Below the pieces are notes generated by a model. That model was not told the origin of the DNA. It saw only the letters and a program-made list of their open reading frames with translations, and did not search any database. From Eupeodes corollae (lineage: Eukaryota; Arthropoda; Insecta; Diptera; Syrphidae), in NCBI RefSeq assembly GCF_945859685.1, contig NC_079148.1, forward strand, positions 118,144,156 to 118,208,155: a DNA stretch of 64,000 bases, in the 5' to 3' direction. Shown here one piece after another: positions 34,261-45,425 of the stretch. How positions within the stretch are numbered: position 1 is the stretch's first letter; each line of letters starts with the position of its first letter. The position numbers and the translations under genes were made by a program.

Positions 34261-35772
34261 CAGTTGTGTTCATAAAAATAGCAGTGCTCCCTAAATAAAA
34301 CAAAAAGGCCTTCAATATAAACTTCTAATGAAAAACTAAAATATTTTATTCATAATAACAGAAAATAAGTAATATCGATTTTTACCGTATGCTTTGCCAC
34401 AGTAAAAACAGTTTTTTTTTAAATGTATGGCTGTTCATAAAAATAGCAGTGCATGAGAAAGTACTAGATCTATTACGTCAGAAGTCAGAAAAACCACTGT
34501 TTTTTATGATGCTCCGCATCTACGAGGCATCGAGTCCACTAAAACCTAACACCCTTGACTGGTATTGCGTTCCACGAATAACGCACTGCTTATCACGAAT
34601 GTTTCGAACTCTTGGGTTTTGCTTTATGAACTGCGTTCTTAACATCCCCCCACAAATTTGCGATGAGGTTGAGGTCGGGGGATTGAGCGGGCCACTCCAT
34701 AACGTATAACTTCTTCAGCGCAAACCATGATTTTGACTTTTTTGACGTATGCTTTTGGGTCATAATCTTGTTGGTATACCCAAACCAACGGCATTTCCTC
34801 TTCAGCATAGGGTAACAGAACCTCCACAAGAATTTTTACATGCTCGGTTGCATCCCTTATACCGCCGATGGAATTAATAGGCCCGACCTCGTAATATGAA
34901 AAGCAAGCCTATATCATAATTTTTCCTCCTCCATGCTTCACTGTTTTTATTGCATACCGTGGATCGTATGCTGCATTTTGCGGTCTTCTCACATATTCTG
35001 CACGACCCTTGGACCCAAAAAGGACGACTTTGCTTTCACCGCTCCACAGAACATTCCTCCATTTCTCTTTTGCTCTATGCTTTAACAAACTCCATTCACT
35101 TTGCCACATACCTTTTCGTCAAGAATTGTACCTTGCGTGGACTTCGGGCTGGTAACTTTGCTTATAAAAGACGTCTTCGTATTGTGACAGCGCTAACAGA
35201 CAGTTGATGTCCTTTTCTTATTTTCCTAGAACCTATGGAAGGGTTCTGTTTTGCTAACTGAACAATTTGTCTCTTCGTTCTCTCAGTAGTCATCCTGTTT
35301 GGGTCTCGAGCGTTCGGTTTATTTTGCCATTTTAAGGCGTTACTGACCATTTTTACTGAGCAGCCTAGGATCTCTTGAATATGTTGGTAGGTTTTTCCCT
35401 CCAAACGCAGTTTTCGAATAAGTTTTCGGTGCAGTGTCTTGACCGTATTTTTGAGCTAATATTTATTAATTTTTTATATGCTAGTATGTTACAAATACTT
35501 AAAACTTTAAATAGTAAAATATTTATTTACCAAAAAATAAAAATAAAATCAATTTTTAACCTTTTTAATTATAAAATCAAAAGAGAGTTTGAAATAATTG
35601 ATGTTCACCGGGAAAAGTAGAGTATAACTTTAAGCTAAAGTCTCTAATATGAAAACGAAAGACCGTTAGATGCAATTAACATGTCAATTTTTTTTGTAAG
35701 AATTTTTGTTATTTAAATAATTGACAATTTTATAAAATTTGGCCAACACTGCTATTTTTATGAACTCAACTG
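34261..35772 (-). mobile_element. second Tc1/mariner-superfamily element, full length, inactivated
   Basis: The 1512-bp element starts CAGTTGTGTTCATAAAAATA at 34261. It ends with the inverted form TATTTTTATGAACTCAACTG at 35772, with flanking TA at 34259-34260 and 35773-35774. An inner copy of the motif (GGCTGTTCATAAAAATAGCA) lies at 34430-34449, and no inner partner was found at the right end. The ends and transposase differ from those of the element at 1906-3420, so it is a separate family. Confidence 0.9.
34593..35457 (-). pseudogene. Tc1-like transposase relic with damaged catalytic residues
   Basis: Minus-strand pieces in order are as follows. The N-terminal helix-turn-helix part has GKTYQHIQEILGCSVKMVSN, then NPSIGSRKI and VSAVTIRRRL (35404-35162). 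The second piece has KEKWRNVLWSGESKVVLFG, RPQNAAYDPRY and KHGGGKI (35109-34909). The last pieces have YQQDYDPKAYVKK in one frame and MEWPAQSPDLNLIANLWGD in another (34829-34593). Where family members have SDES this copy has SGES, so the first catalytic Asp is lost. Where they have NPIENL it has NLIANL, so the catalytic Glu is lost. Several frameshifts separate the pieces. Confidence 0.88.
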
Positions 35773-35774
35773 TA

Positions 35775-38700
35775 TATAACGTTGATAATAAATAAACACA
35801 TAACGAAAGGAATGATCATTTGTCATAGAACAAATTCTTTTGGTACACCAATTTTATTTTTATCTGAAGAGACTTTCGCTTACAACGTCTTATCATATCT
35901 AAAAGAAGAGCTACAGTTACGCCTAAAATTTAAAGTACATTCAAATGAATATAAATAATGTTAAGAGGAACTGTATACATCTAAATTATTTGTTTTCTTG
36001 GAGAATGTTTTCAACACTACATCAGTAAAACGATAAACATTGCTTTTACTTTTGAATATTATTGGATGATTGAATTTTTAAACTTAACGTTATTAAGTTA
36101 ATTTAGTTAAAAATAACAACATTTAAATCATCCAGTGTTAAATATATCGTTAATTGGAGAGCTGTGTTCAAACTCTACTCAGAGTATAGGTACTCGACAT
36201 GTTCAAGTTCTGATCTGCTTAAAATTAAAGAAAACAAAAGACGCTTATGAATAGTAATTTGTTTATCTAATTTTTCTCAAGAGTTACTTTTTACAGTAAT
36301 CTCAATAAAAATCCATTGAGAACAAAAACTATTTAGTTTTATCGTTTTTTCGAGTAGACTTTTTTTCATTAATTAAATAATTAAAATGTGTGGTAGGCTG
36401 ACATAACTCAAAATTGCAATTTGTAGCTATAAATAAAAAGCGTCTGCAATTCCTAGCTTGTTAACTAGATAAAAAAAACTTCGAATATCACTTTATTTTA
36501 ATTCCTTAGGTACCAATAGCTGTTATGCTTAATAAGTTTTTCCCAATTTAATTCATCTTCCAGGCAGACCCATTAAATATCAAAATATCAACCAACGATA
36601 AATTTTATCCACTTAAAACAAAGTTAAAGGAACCTATCATCTTTTTTGAAAAAAGGAAAACAACCATACCAGCAACATATTCTCAAACTGTCAGTCCCTA
36701 CAAGTAGGATTGAAAACAAAAATGAAAAACGAAAAACGCGCCAACCAGTACCTAGAGAATTTTTATTGAAACTAAACCATGCGTACCATAGACATGCAAT
36801 TTCCCTTGATTGATTTTCTCATTGGATTTTGTGTTTTTGGTTGTCTTTTGCCTACCACCTTTCTTTTCTGCCTATTACCTACTTTACTTTGTCATTGAAT
36901 ACCTATATTGTCATTATTTGCCAATATATTTATCGGATCAACCCTCTGATTCAGCTTTTTATGTTTTATGTGCCTTTTAATGTGTTTATTCCTTAATTTC
37001 CTTCGTTCGATCAGAATGGAAATATGTATGTAATTTTTATTTTAGAATACAAAAATTTACTTGCGCGTTTGCTCAAATACTGCTGACTGAGAATTTAAAC
37101 AAAAAATGACATATGTCATCGTTCCTGGCGCAGAAAGATTCTTGGTTAAGAAAAATAAAAGTATGATGATGACCTAGGTATCGCATATCCCCCAAACTTA
37201 TGCTTGGCTATCAAATTTCATTTGAAAATTTCTTGAATGTGATAGAATGCACAGACAAGTCTATCAACGGATTAAAAAATAAGACAGACTCATCAAAAAT
37301 TCCGCAACATGTGGGTTCACTCCGAACCCTCCTCTCTCAAAACCAGAAGAATAACTATGAACACAAAATGACAACACATATGCTACAGTTGGTCACTTAT
37401 TTTTCAGTTGTTTTTTTTTTTATCTCAAACTAGAAATTAACCAACAAATATAATAAACACAAACCTAACTTAGAAAAAAAAAATGAATTTTTAATTAAAA
37501 ACTATATTAACACGAATTTCTTTGTATTTTATTACCTTTTTTCTTTAGGAAAATGCCAAGAAGAAGGAAAGCGCGGTTTTTTTCTTCAATATTCGTTCGA
37601 TCTCAGTCTGTCACTTTTTTCTCCTGGTTTATCCAATATTGCTTTTCCACAAACAAATAAAATATATAAGAAAATGACTAAAAACTTGAGAATTTTCGAG
37701 TTTTAATTTGTTTTATTTTGTTCGTAATTTTCTTTATAATTGTGATGATTGTGTCACTGGCCACTGCCACGCACTTCAATTTCTTTTTATCAAAAAATAA
37801 AATTCACTGCAAAAGCACAGAAACATAAATCACAAAAAAAAAAAATAATTTTCTTCTTCTTCACCTTTTCTTTTTAATTCATTTCCATTTGGCTTTTATT
37901 TTATTTTTTGTATCGAAATAAAATTTAAAATAAAAAAATAATATATAATAAAGGAATTTGATAACTTTACACTTTTTTGAATTTATTTTTTAATAAATTT
38001 TGCTTTTTTGTGCACACGGAGAATTTCTTTTCTTGTGGCTGTTTTTATGTTATTTGGTGGATTTTTTTAAGGTTAAAATTTTGACAGCCATGCACTAGAT
38101 TTCTCTCCACTGTTCGTTCACTTGGGGGATTTTCTTTTTGTTTCTTTTCAATTATTTTTTTTAGAAAGTCTTCTTTCTTCTTTTTTTCGATTTAAGGTAG
38201 ATTAATTTTCACACAGTTTTTTAATGCACTCTTGATGGTTTTGTTTCTTATCTATTTTCTTTAAATATCTATTTAAATAGATTTTAATATTTTGTTGAAA
38301 TAAAATGAGAGACTAAATTAGAAAAAAAACGTAGAGCGACACGTTCACCGTACCGAACAGCCGGACTGCGTAGTTATTTTTAATTTATGAAATTTTTTTT
38401 TGAAATGCCAAAATGGCTTTCCAAGAAGCAGATGCATAATGGCAGTGTGTTAGAGGGAGTACGAGAGTGTTTGTTGATGGGTTATTTGAATAGATTTGTT
38501 TCGGAAGAAAGGAAGCAAATATATGTGTTTAAAAGAGAACGAGATATGATAATAACATCAGGTGATGCCAATCTATTGTTTTTAGTGGAGAGATATCCCG
38601 TCACAGCGGTTATGTTTGGAGATTATGTGGAAATAGAATAAATGGCGTGTTCACACTATTAGAAAAATATCCGATGACATCAGTTACTGCTTTTAGGTAA

Positions 38701-39690
38701 GAACGAAAATGAATGTGTTATGGTTTTATTTTAAGAGGATACAAAGTATTGAATCAAAATGATATTATTGGATAGAGAAAGACTAAAAAGCTAAAAAGTT
38801 AAGGGATATTTATAGATGTGTATAATAGTCAGTGCTATAATGTAGACATGAAGACAAACATGTTTATTTTTTGGAGTGCATCTTTCACACTTTAAGTTAT
38901 CACATCTTATCCGCTCTACTTTTATTTTTAATTATATATTCATTTACGTGAAAATCCCTCCAAAAATTTCAATTCCTGTAAAAAGTAAAAATTATATTTG
39001 TTACAATCGAATAAGTATAACCATTCTAATATATAATGTTTTTGTTCAAATGTAATTTAAGAAAAATTTGTGTGGTGTCTCCAACGAAAAAAAAGGTCGT
39101 GATGGATTAATAATGTAATTTATAAAAAAATCTTTAAGAAAAATGTGTATAGTGCCTCCAACAAAAAAAAGTCGTGATGGATTAATTTTTTTAACAGCAA
39201 TGTGAACCAAGTTCAGTTTGATAATTTGATAATTACTACTTAAAATAATTCAAATATTGTAAGAAATATAAATGTATTAAGTGAGATTTAACTCCGTGAC
39301 GTCAAAATACTATATCATTTTTATTTGATAGTTCAAAATCTTTATCCGTTCGGCATTTCTTTTATATATGAACGGTGTGAGTTGTTCTGCTTTCAAATAC
39401 CAAATTACATGTCTTTTCTTTTTTCAGAATGAAAACCATCTTTTTCGGTAGTGAACACTTTCAACAAGAAGCACAGATGTTCTAGACAACCAAAGTCACC
39501 TAAAAATTATCCAATCATTTAAACAAAGCTGTCAAAAATATGGTTGATAACATTTTTCAATTTCATTTCTTTAAGGTGACTTAGTTTTGACATTTCATCT
39601 TTTCATCTTGCTTGCACTCATTTTATGAGTACTTTGTTTAAAATGTCTGCCATTATTTGTCTCTTTTTGACCATCAAGTTGGAAAATCAT
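35775..39690. other. noncoding interval, one unexplained ORF, small tandem duplication
   Basis: No gene recognised. An 84-codon frame (38387-38641, containing KWLSKKQMHNG and MIITSGDANLLFLVERYP) lies just after a GC-richer patch near 38333-38375. It has no family resemblance I can name and is left unannotated. A ~77-bp unit with CTCCAACRAAAAAAA and GTCGTGATGGATTAAT is present twice at 39060-39196. Confidence 0.4.
39060..39196. repeat. two-copy ~77-bp tandem repeat
   Basis: Units starting AAGAAAAATTTGTGTGGTG and AAGAAAAATGTGTATAGTG both end in GTCGTGATGGATTAAT. Read directly. Confidence 0.8.
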
Positions 39691-39694
39691 GGAG

Positions 39695-40730
39695 TTGTCA
39701 GCCTGCCTATGTATAAGCGAATCGGTTCGCACGACCCTGTATGCGGCACTGGACACCTTGGTCTACCTTACAGCTCTTGACATATTTAGCAAACAAATAG
39801 CTGCAAGCTCTGCTATTCGCCTCAATGATTCGTCGCAGTGGACTAACAACAACATTGGCCACTCCGTAATTCTAAGGTACTTAGAATCAATTCCAAAGCA
39901 CACAGACTACACCATCCCTCAACTACAATTCGACAGAAACTTCCAGATTTCTATACCTACCACATCTTTTTGGGAGGAAAGGACATTCTTGGAGGATGAA
40001 GAAGGGGTTGGTGGAGGTGTGTACTCTGAACGACTGAAATTAAGTCTCTCATTCCGCCTTCCCAATCATTGTAGCGTGTTCCAGGTGGAACTTTTGGCGA
40101 TTAAGGAAGTCTTGTCTTGGCTCAAAGAAAGCGTTATATCAACATCTGATATCTTTTTTTTCTTTGACAGCCAGGCCGCTACCAATCTCTGGACTCTGTC
40201 TCTACAAACTCTATAACAGTCCATAACTGTCGATCATCTCTAATGGAGATGGCGCAACAGTTTAATATTCACCTTTGCTGGGTGCCGGGTCATAGAGACA
40301 TTAAGGCAGATGAACTCGCCAGGAACGGTACAGTAAGCAGATCGCATATAAGCTCGATAATAGGTGTCATAACCGGACACTGTCTAATAGGAAAGCACGC
40401 CACGAGACTAGGCGTATTCTCAAATGACTTTTGCAGAAGCTGTATGGACGAGGAAGAGGAAGAAACGGTTCTTCATCTTCTCTGCACATGCCCTGCTCTA
40501 GCTCGAAAACGCAAGAATTACCTAGGAGAATTCTTCTTTAACGATCTAAACGATCTAAATCATATCGGTATAATCAGTCTCTCACGTTTCGTAAATGACT
40601 CAAGCTGTTTCCATTGAGCTTAGGAGGAAGCCTCAAGATTCATGTGGTATCACAATGGGCCATTAAACTGGCCGAAGTGTGTCCGTTTCCATCTTGGACA
40701 GCCACTATAACCTAACCTAACCTAACCTAG
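39695..40730 (+). mobile_element. RNase H-bearing non-LTR retrotransposon, short 5'-truncated copy (copy C)
   Basis: It is nearly identical in many stretches to copy B from B position ~7119 to the end. It covers the region before RNase H, the RNase H domain and the CRSCMDEEEEETVLHLLC cysteine region, then the 3' UTR and a CCTAA tail at 40711-40730. Compared with copy B, three segments are missing, each a multiple of three: about 36 bp near 39995 (removing the first RNase H catalytic Asp, in DGSK), 12 bp near 40303, and 180 bp near 40333. A one-base loss near 40185 shifts the frame. Like copies A and B, it belongs to the I/R1/LOA group by domain content. Confidence 0.88.
40711..40730 (+). repeat. 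(CCTAA)n tail of LINE copy C
   Basis: CCTAA three times followed by CCTAG. It is the same tail type as copy B. Confidence 0.85.
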
Positions 40731-40739
40731 GCATTAGAA

Positions 40740-42990
40740 TTAGTTGCTTTTAAAAAAGAGCGGAATTCTTGTCGCTATCAACGATACTCTCGCTGGTTAC
40801 CTGATTGACGATTTTCGATCAACAGACATCGAAATACTATGCTTAAAAATTAAAAAGGCAACAGGATATTTATGTATTGTACCAGCATATATACCTTCAT
40901 GCTCCAAGAACGACGTTTATGAAAAACTAAACAACTGTATAGAAAGTATTTATATCCTTTTTGGAGCCTGAAGACGAAGTATTGGTTGTTGGTTAATTTA
41001 ATTTAAACATGGCTTCATACCTCATATGCTATCTAATAACAACAAACCAGAATTCAACTTAAGTAGGTGTAATTTTGAAACCCTTTTTAACTTATTATGT
41101 ACGATCAATTGGGATCACTTATTTTGTAACTTAAATATTAAAGAAATGTGAAACATTTTTTATTTAACACTTTTTGACTGTTTCTACAAAACGATTCCAT
41201 TTAAAAAAACTAGTAATAACTTGAGTATTGCACCATGGTTTGATTCTCAAGTTAAAAACTTATAAAACAAAGACACAAAGCTTGGATAAAGTATAATCAA
41301 CCAAGAACTGATGATGATTATAGGACGTTCATTATAATAAAACAACTTTTCACTGACTACTCTAACATCCTATATGATGACTACATTCGGAAAATTGAAT
41401 TAAACCTTAAAAATAATCCTGATAGTTTTTGGAAATTCGTTAATCGTAAGAAGAAACCATGTGGGTACCCTAACTTAATGACTGATTCGAAATCAAATTG
41501 TAATGAGCAGAGAATAATTGCGAACATGTTTGCAAACTACTTCAAAGATGCTTTTGTAAATTATAATACTATTAATTTTTCTAACACATCTACCACTGTT
41601 ATAAATTTTCCCCACTTAAATTATATCAATTTCGTTATAAATGAAGATACTGTCCTTAATAGTATCCTACATCTTGACGAAGTTTTAATCCTGGTCCCAA
41701 AGGTGTACCATCATCCATTTTAAAGAAATGTGTGCTGCGTATTAGCACACCCGTTATGTGTTCTTTTCAACACGTCTTTAAGTAACTCGCTGATTCCTTT
41801 TATCTAGAAGAGCTCCTTCATAATACCAGTACACAAAAAAGGTTTTAAAAACGAAATAATGAACTACCGATCTTTTGCTAAACTATCTGTTATACTTAAA
41901 CTATTTGAGTCAATCGTATGTACCGTCTTTTCTTTTCACTGTAGTTCAATTATCTGTGATAACCAGCATGGTTTCGTTAAAAAGCGTTCAACTGTTACTA
42001 ATCTATTTCACTTTACGTCCTTTTGTGTTGTTTTTGAAAAACGTGAACAAGTAGATTATATCTTTACTGATTTGAGTAAGGCCTTTGACAAATTGTGTCA
42101 TAAAACATTACTTTTAAAACTATGACAGCAAGGTTTTAACGACTGTTTCATAAACTAGATCTGCTCATATTTGCAAGATAGAAGTTATATTGTTAAATTT
42201 CGTTGTTGTTGTGAATTCTGGTGTCCCCCAGGGTAGTCACCTTGGTCCTATTCTATTTGTTTTATTTATAAATGACTTTTTTTCGAGCATACAAAATATA
42301 TGCAGAAGACATTAAAATTAAAAAAAAAATAACTACATCTGACTGTCTTCTCTTGCAAGAAGACTAAATATTATTCAAGGAATTGTCCAATAATAATCGT
42401 TTTGTTTTAAATGTTGACAAATGTAAAACCATGAGTTTTACATGCGAAAAAGTTCCAATCGTTATAGTTACGTGTTTGATTTTTGTCCTTAAAGTAGAGT
42501 ATATGTATTTTCTGACTTGGGTGTTAGCTTAGATCCTAAACTAACATCTAATGAACATAATATTAACTTCATAGTTAAAAATCAAATAGAGTTCTGGGTT
42601 TTATTAAGAGATTTGGCCGTGGTTTCATGATATTCATACATTACCGCCTTATTAACAAAGACTTTCTCTTATAAATCTTCCTTCTTCAACTAATCATAGG
42701 ATGTACTTACAGTTTTGTTTCATTGTTGGAATAATAAACGGACAAATTTCATCACCATCAGTTCTTGGTTGTTTAAACTTTAGTTTTAGTTTTTCAAGTA
42801 TAAGACTCCAGAAACCATACTAATTTTAGCAGATCAAACTATGGTGTACATAGCCCCTTAAATCAATTAATTGACATCTATAATAAATTTTACTCTTGTA
42901 TTAATTTATCAAATGATAATATAAAAAGTATGAAAATTATAGATTGAAAGTATATATTAGGAATTGTTAACGTTATTATTTAACGAATTA
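40740..42990 (+). mobile_element. jockey-like non-LTR retrotransposon, 5'-truncated and decayed
   Basis: It starts within the endonuclease (GILVAINDTLAGYL, then DIEILCLKIKKATGYLCIV). A linker with IAPWFD near 41230 follows. Next comes a region with NEQRIIANMFANYFKDAF, then reverse-transcriptase blocks: LSVILKLFESIV and NQHGFVKKRSTVTNL (41859 on), FTDLSKAFDKLCHKTLL (about 42060-42115) and GVPQGSHLGPILFVLFINDF near 42222-42285 read across frame changes. The active site reads YAED (42299-42310) where YADD is expected. There is no RNase H domain. The 3' UTR ends in A/T-rich repeats near 42990. It begins a few bases after the tail of copy C, with no intervening unique DNA. Confidence 0.82.
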
Positions 42991-43109
42991 TAAATAAATA
43001 AAAGAGCTCAATACAAACACCGTCTATAGCATCCTTTCTATGAATTTTAGCAATTACAAACTTTTTTTTTTTAAATAAAACACTTCGCACTTCTTTTTAA
43101 ATAATTTCT

Positions 43110-44095
43110 TTAATATCTAACCATAATATCATCCAAAGCCTTTCGTTTTAAGTTTGGCACTTTGCAATCCTCCGAAGCATATCCAACCGGAAGTAATACT
43201 AAGAGTTTTTCATTTTGTGGTCTATTCAATAGAGTTCTTAAAGCAGGACCACAATTTAACGGTGTTGTAACTAACGAATTCAATCCAGCTGCTTGTAATG
43301 CACACAACAGGATACCCGTTGCAATAGAAACCGATATTTCATTATAATAATGTTGCTTTCTACTACCATCAGCTTTAAATCCATAGATTTGCTTAAAAAT
43401 CAATATAAGATATGGTGCAACAGTTAAGTACTCCTTAATGTGATCGGTGCGTAATGGTCGCAGATCAGCTGTCCATTGGCGGTGCATACGCTGACTGTAA
43501 TTCAAATATTCCTCAGCTTCAATTATTTCTCGAATCTGTGCCTTGATACTAGGCTCACTTATAACACAAAAAGTCCATGGCTCAGTATGAGCTCCAGATG
43601 GTGATGTTCCGGCAGCTTTGATACAAGTCTCAATAACTTCGATTGGAATTGGTTTGTTGCTGAAGGAGCGAATGCTTCTACGATCATTGACAACCATGTA
43701 AAAATCTTCAGCACCACCTGGTAAAGTCATCGAAGCTCCTTGAAATGGTATGTGTTCGGATTCTTCCAACGAGGGAGTGTACTCGTCGTTTTCTTCATCA
43801 TCTTTGTAATCAGCTTGAAATATAAAACCAAAATACTTTTTAAAGATTTGATCATCAAAACGCCAAAGCCAATATTACCTCCAATATATTCTTCCCCATC
43901 GAGTTTGCTTTCCTTCAATTCAGTATCGTTTGTAGTTATATGAGTTTTATTAAAGTTTTTGAAGTAGAATATTCCCAAAATAACCAAGAAAACCGGCAAA
44001 ATAAACTCCCAGTGTTGTATGATAAGAGATTGTTCGATTAAAATTGGGATCATTATTTTGTTCAAAAAGACTTTTGATCGCCAGCAAGATTTCAT
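43110..44095 (-). CDS. cdt: iodotyrosine deiodinase homologue (condet), two exons
   Basis: It encodes an FMN-dependent nitroreductase-fold enzyme that removes halogen from halotyrosines; the fly homologue is called condet. Coding exons are 44095-43879 and 43813-43110, with a 65-nt GT-AG intron (43878-43814) after the first base of a codon. The product is 306 residues. Residues ~31-46 form a membrane anchor (FILPVFLVILGIFYF). An acidic linker leads to EHIPF (92-96). Family motifs follow: RRSIRSFS (117-124, FMN phosphate side), PSGAHTEPW (144-152) and TTPLNCGP. E174, Y178 and K199 align with the substrate-clamping Glu, Tyr and Lys of mammalian enzymes by spacing. Length is close to the mammalian ~290. 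The start could also be Met15. The stop codon overlaps an ATTAAA. A small spliced ORF lies 18 nt upstream. The gene looks intact. Confidence 0.93.
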
Positions 44096-44113
44096 TTATA
44101 ACTGACATAGGCT

Positions 44114-44605
44114 TCAAACTAAACATATTCGCTGTCTCTTATCTATAAAAAAGCCTTTTTTCTTAAAGCTTATTTCATTATTATTGTTTTGTCTGACAAT
44201 GTATGTAAATACGGTCAAGGCGATGCAGAATCTACATACCTATAGAAAAAAAAATAAAATTATAGATTAGCTTTAATCTAAATCAAACCCAATATACATA
44301 TATAAGTTTTACGCACAAGGCATTATTTATTATTATAATTATTTCAAACCAGACAAAGTTTTTAAACAATCAAAGTTATTTGAGAGTAAAACATTTAAAG
44401 ATAAGCTTTTTAAAGCAATTGTTTCAATTATATGCCTAACAATGATTTCCAATACCAATAAGATTATTACCTGAATTATTGTCTTTCTTTTGTATTGTTT
44501 CATATCAGAATTTGAAAGTTCATTGCCTTTCTGCAGCAGGTAATTTGTGTATAATTTGTCTAAAGTAAGTAAAGCGAAAGATGTTTCAAAACTGGAAACT
44601 CTCAT
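44114..44605 (-). CDS. candidate small two-exon ORF upstream of the deiodinase
   Basis: A minus-strand ATG at 44605 opens 45 codons ending exactly at a codon boundary before the donor CAG|GTAATA (44470). An acceptor TTTTTTTTTTCTATAG ends at 44240. Phase 0 joining gives 41 more codons and TGA at 44116-44114, 18 nt before the deiodinase ATG. The 86-residue product starts MRVSSFETSF, has KLYTNYLLQKGNELSNSD in exon 1, and has a short hydrophobic run (FCIALTVFTYIV) in exon 2. I recognise no family. It may be a real small protein in a shared transcript, an upstream ORF in the deiodinase leader, or chance. The splice sites are good, but coding evidence is weak. Confidence 0.3.
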
Positions 44606-44641
44606 GTCTGTAATTTATATTAAAATTATTAAATTAAATTT

Positions 44642-45422
44642 AATTGGGTGGCGCAACAGTCCGTTGTGAACCAGGGCCTAGTGACTTACAACTCTCAACC
44701 ATTCCTGTTGTCAGAAATGGAAGGGACCTACAATTTTGGACCGAATCCGAACGGCTTATTTGAGAAAGCACTTTTTCAGGACAAGAATTACTCTTGAAGG
44801 ATTTTTGTCAATTCCTCGCAAGAGGCAGTACCCGCGATTTTTTTTTTTTAAATTAAGGTGGCGCAGACAGGGATTGAACCCAAGACCCCTTGCATGACAG
44901 TCCAACGCACTATTTTTTTTATAATTCATTTTTATAAACTCATTCTTAAACTTATCTTAAGCTAGACAAAAATTCATAAAACTAGCCTAGTTATCCATAA
45001 CTTACAACTAACTTAATGGTCACATACGGACATTCTAAGAACTAAGTTCTAAGTTCGAAATTGTCAATTCTGTTGATTCGAGCCCCGTTGTATAGGACCT
45101 CGTTGGCATAGTAATGCACATAAGAGGATTCGGCTGTTCGATATAAGCCGGTACAGCGTCGTAAACACTGCCGCTCGAACACCCGAAACTTCTCCATCTG
45201 GGAAGGGGCAACGTTGAACCACACAGGACAACCATAAACGATCATTTGCCGTATGAGCATGAGGGCCATGTAGCAAATTACCTTCACTCTGGGGTCAAGC
45301 TGACTGCTAAAAAACAGCCGTTTCGTCAGAGCGAAGGCTCCTCTGGCCTGGTCAGAGCAGCATTTATATGTCTGTCGAAATATAACAGTCCAACGCACTA
45401 ACCATCATGCCACGGGTACTAC
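44642..45422 (-). mobile_element. tRNA-derived SINE, copy 4, split by a LINE insertion
   Basis: The SINE tail and body occupy 44642-44912, and its tRNA-like start occupies 45401-45422 (GTAGTACCCGTGGCATGATG on the minus strand). Between them lies a 472-bp LINE fragment plus one copy of the duplicated target. The A and B boxes lie on different sides of the insertion, so its promoter is disrupted. Confidence 0.88.
44913..45384 (-). mobile_element. 5'-truncated LINE inserted in the SINE, 16-bp target duplication
   Basis: ACAGTCCAACGCACTA is present at 44897-44912 and again, identically, at 45385-45400. Between the copies lies 472 bp that starts with eight T (the poly-A tail on the minus strand). 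Its minus-strand frame encodes the end of a reverse-transcriptase protein: ARGAFALTKRLFFSSQLDPR, KVICYMALMLIRQMIVYGCP and WFNVAPSQMEKFRVFERQCL. This resembles the C-terminal part of jockey/I-type proteins. The frame is open for 118 codons to a stop near 45042. Perfect target duplication and an open frame suggest a fairly recent insertion. Confidence 0.9.
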
Positions 45423-45425
45423 ATA

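Noticed and set aside
38387..38641. 84-codon frame MKFFFEMPKWLSKKQ...
   Set aside because: No family resemblance, no splice signals and no neighbouring exon; too little to call a gene.
39695..42990. Copy C and the jockey-like LINE as one element
   Set aside because: Copy C ends with its own CCTAA tail at 40730 and has RNase H; the next element starts in an endonuclease and lacks RNase H, so they are two different LINEs lying side by side.
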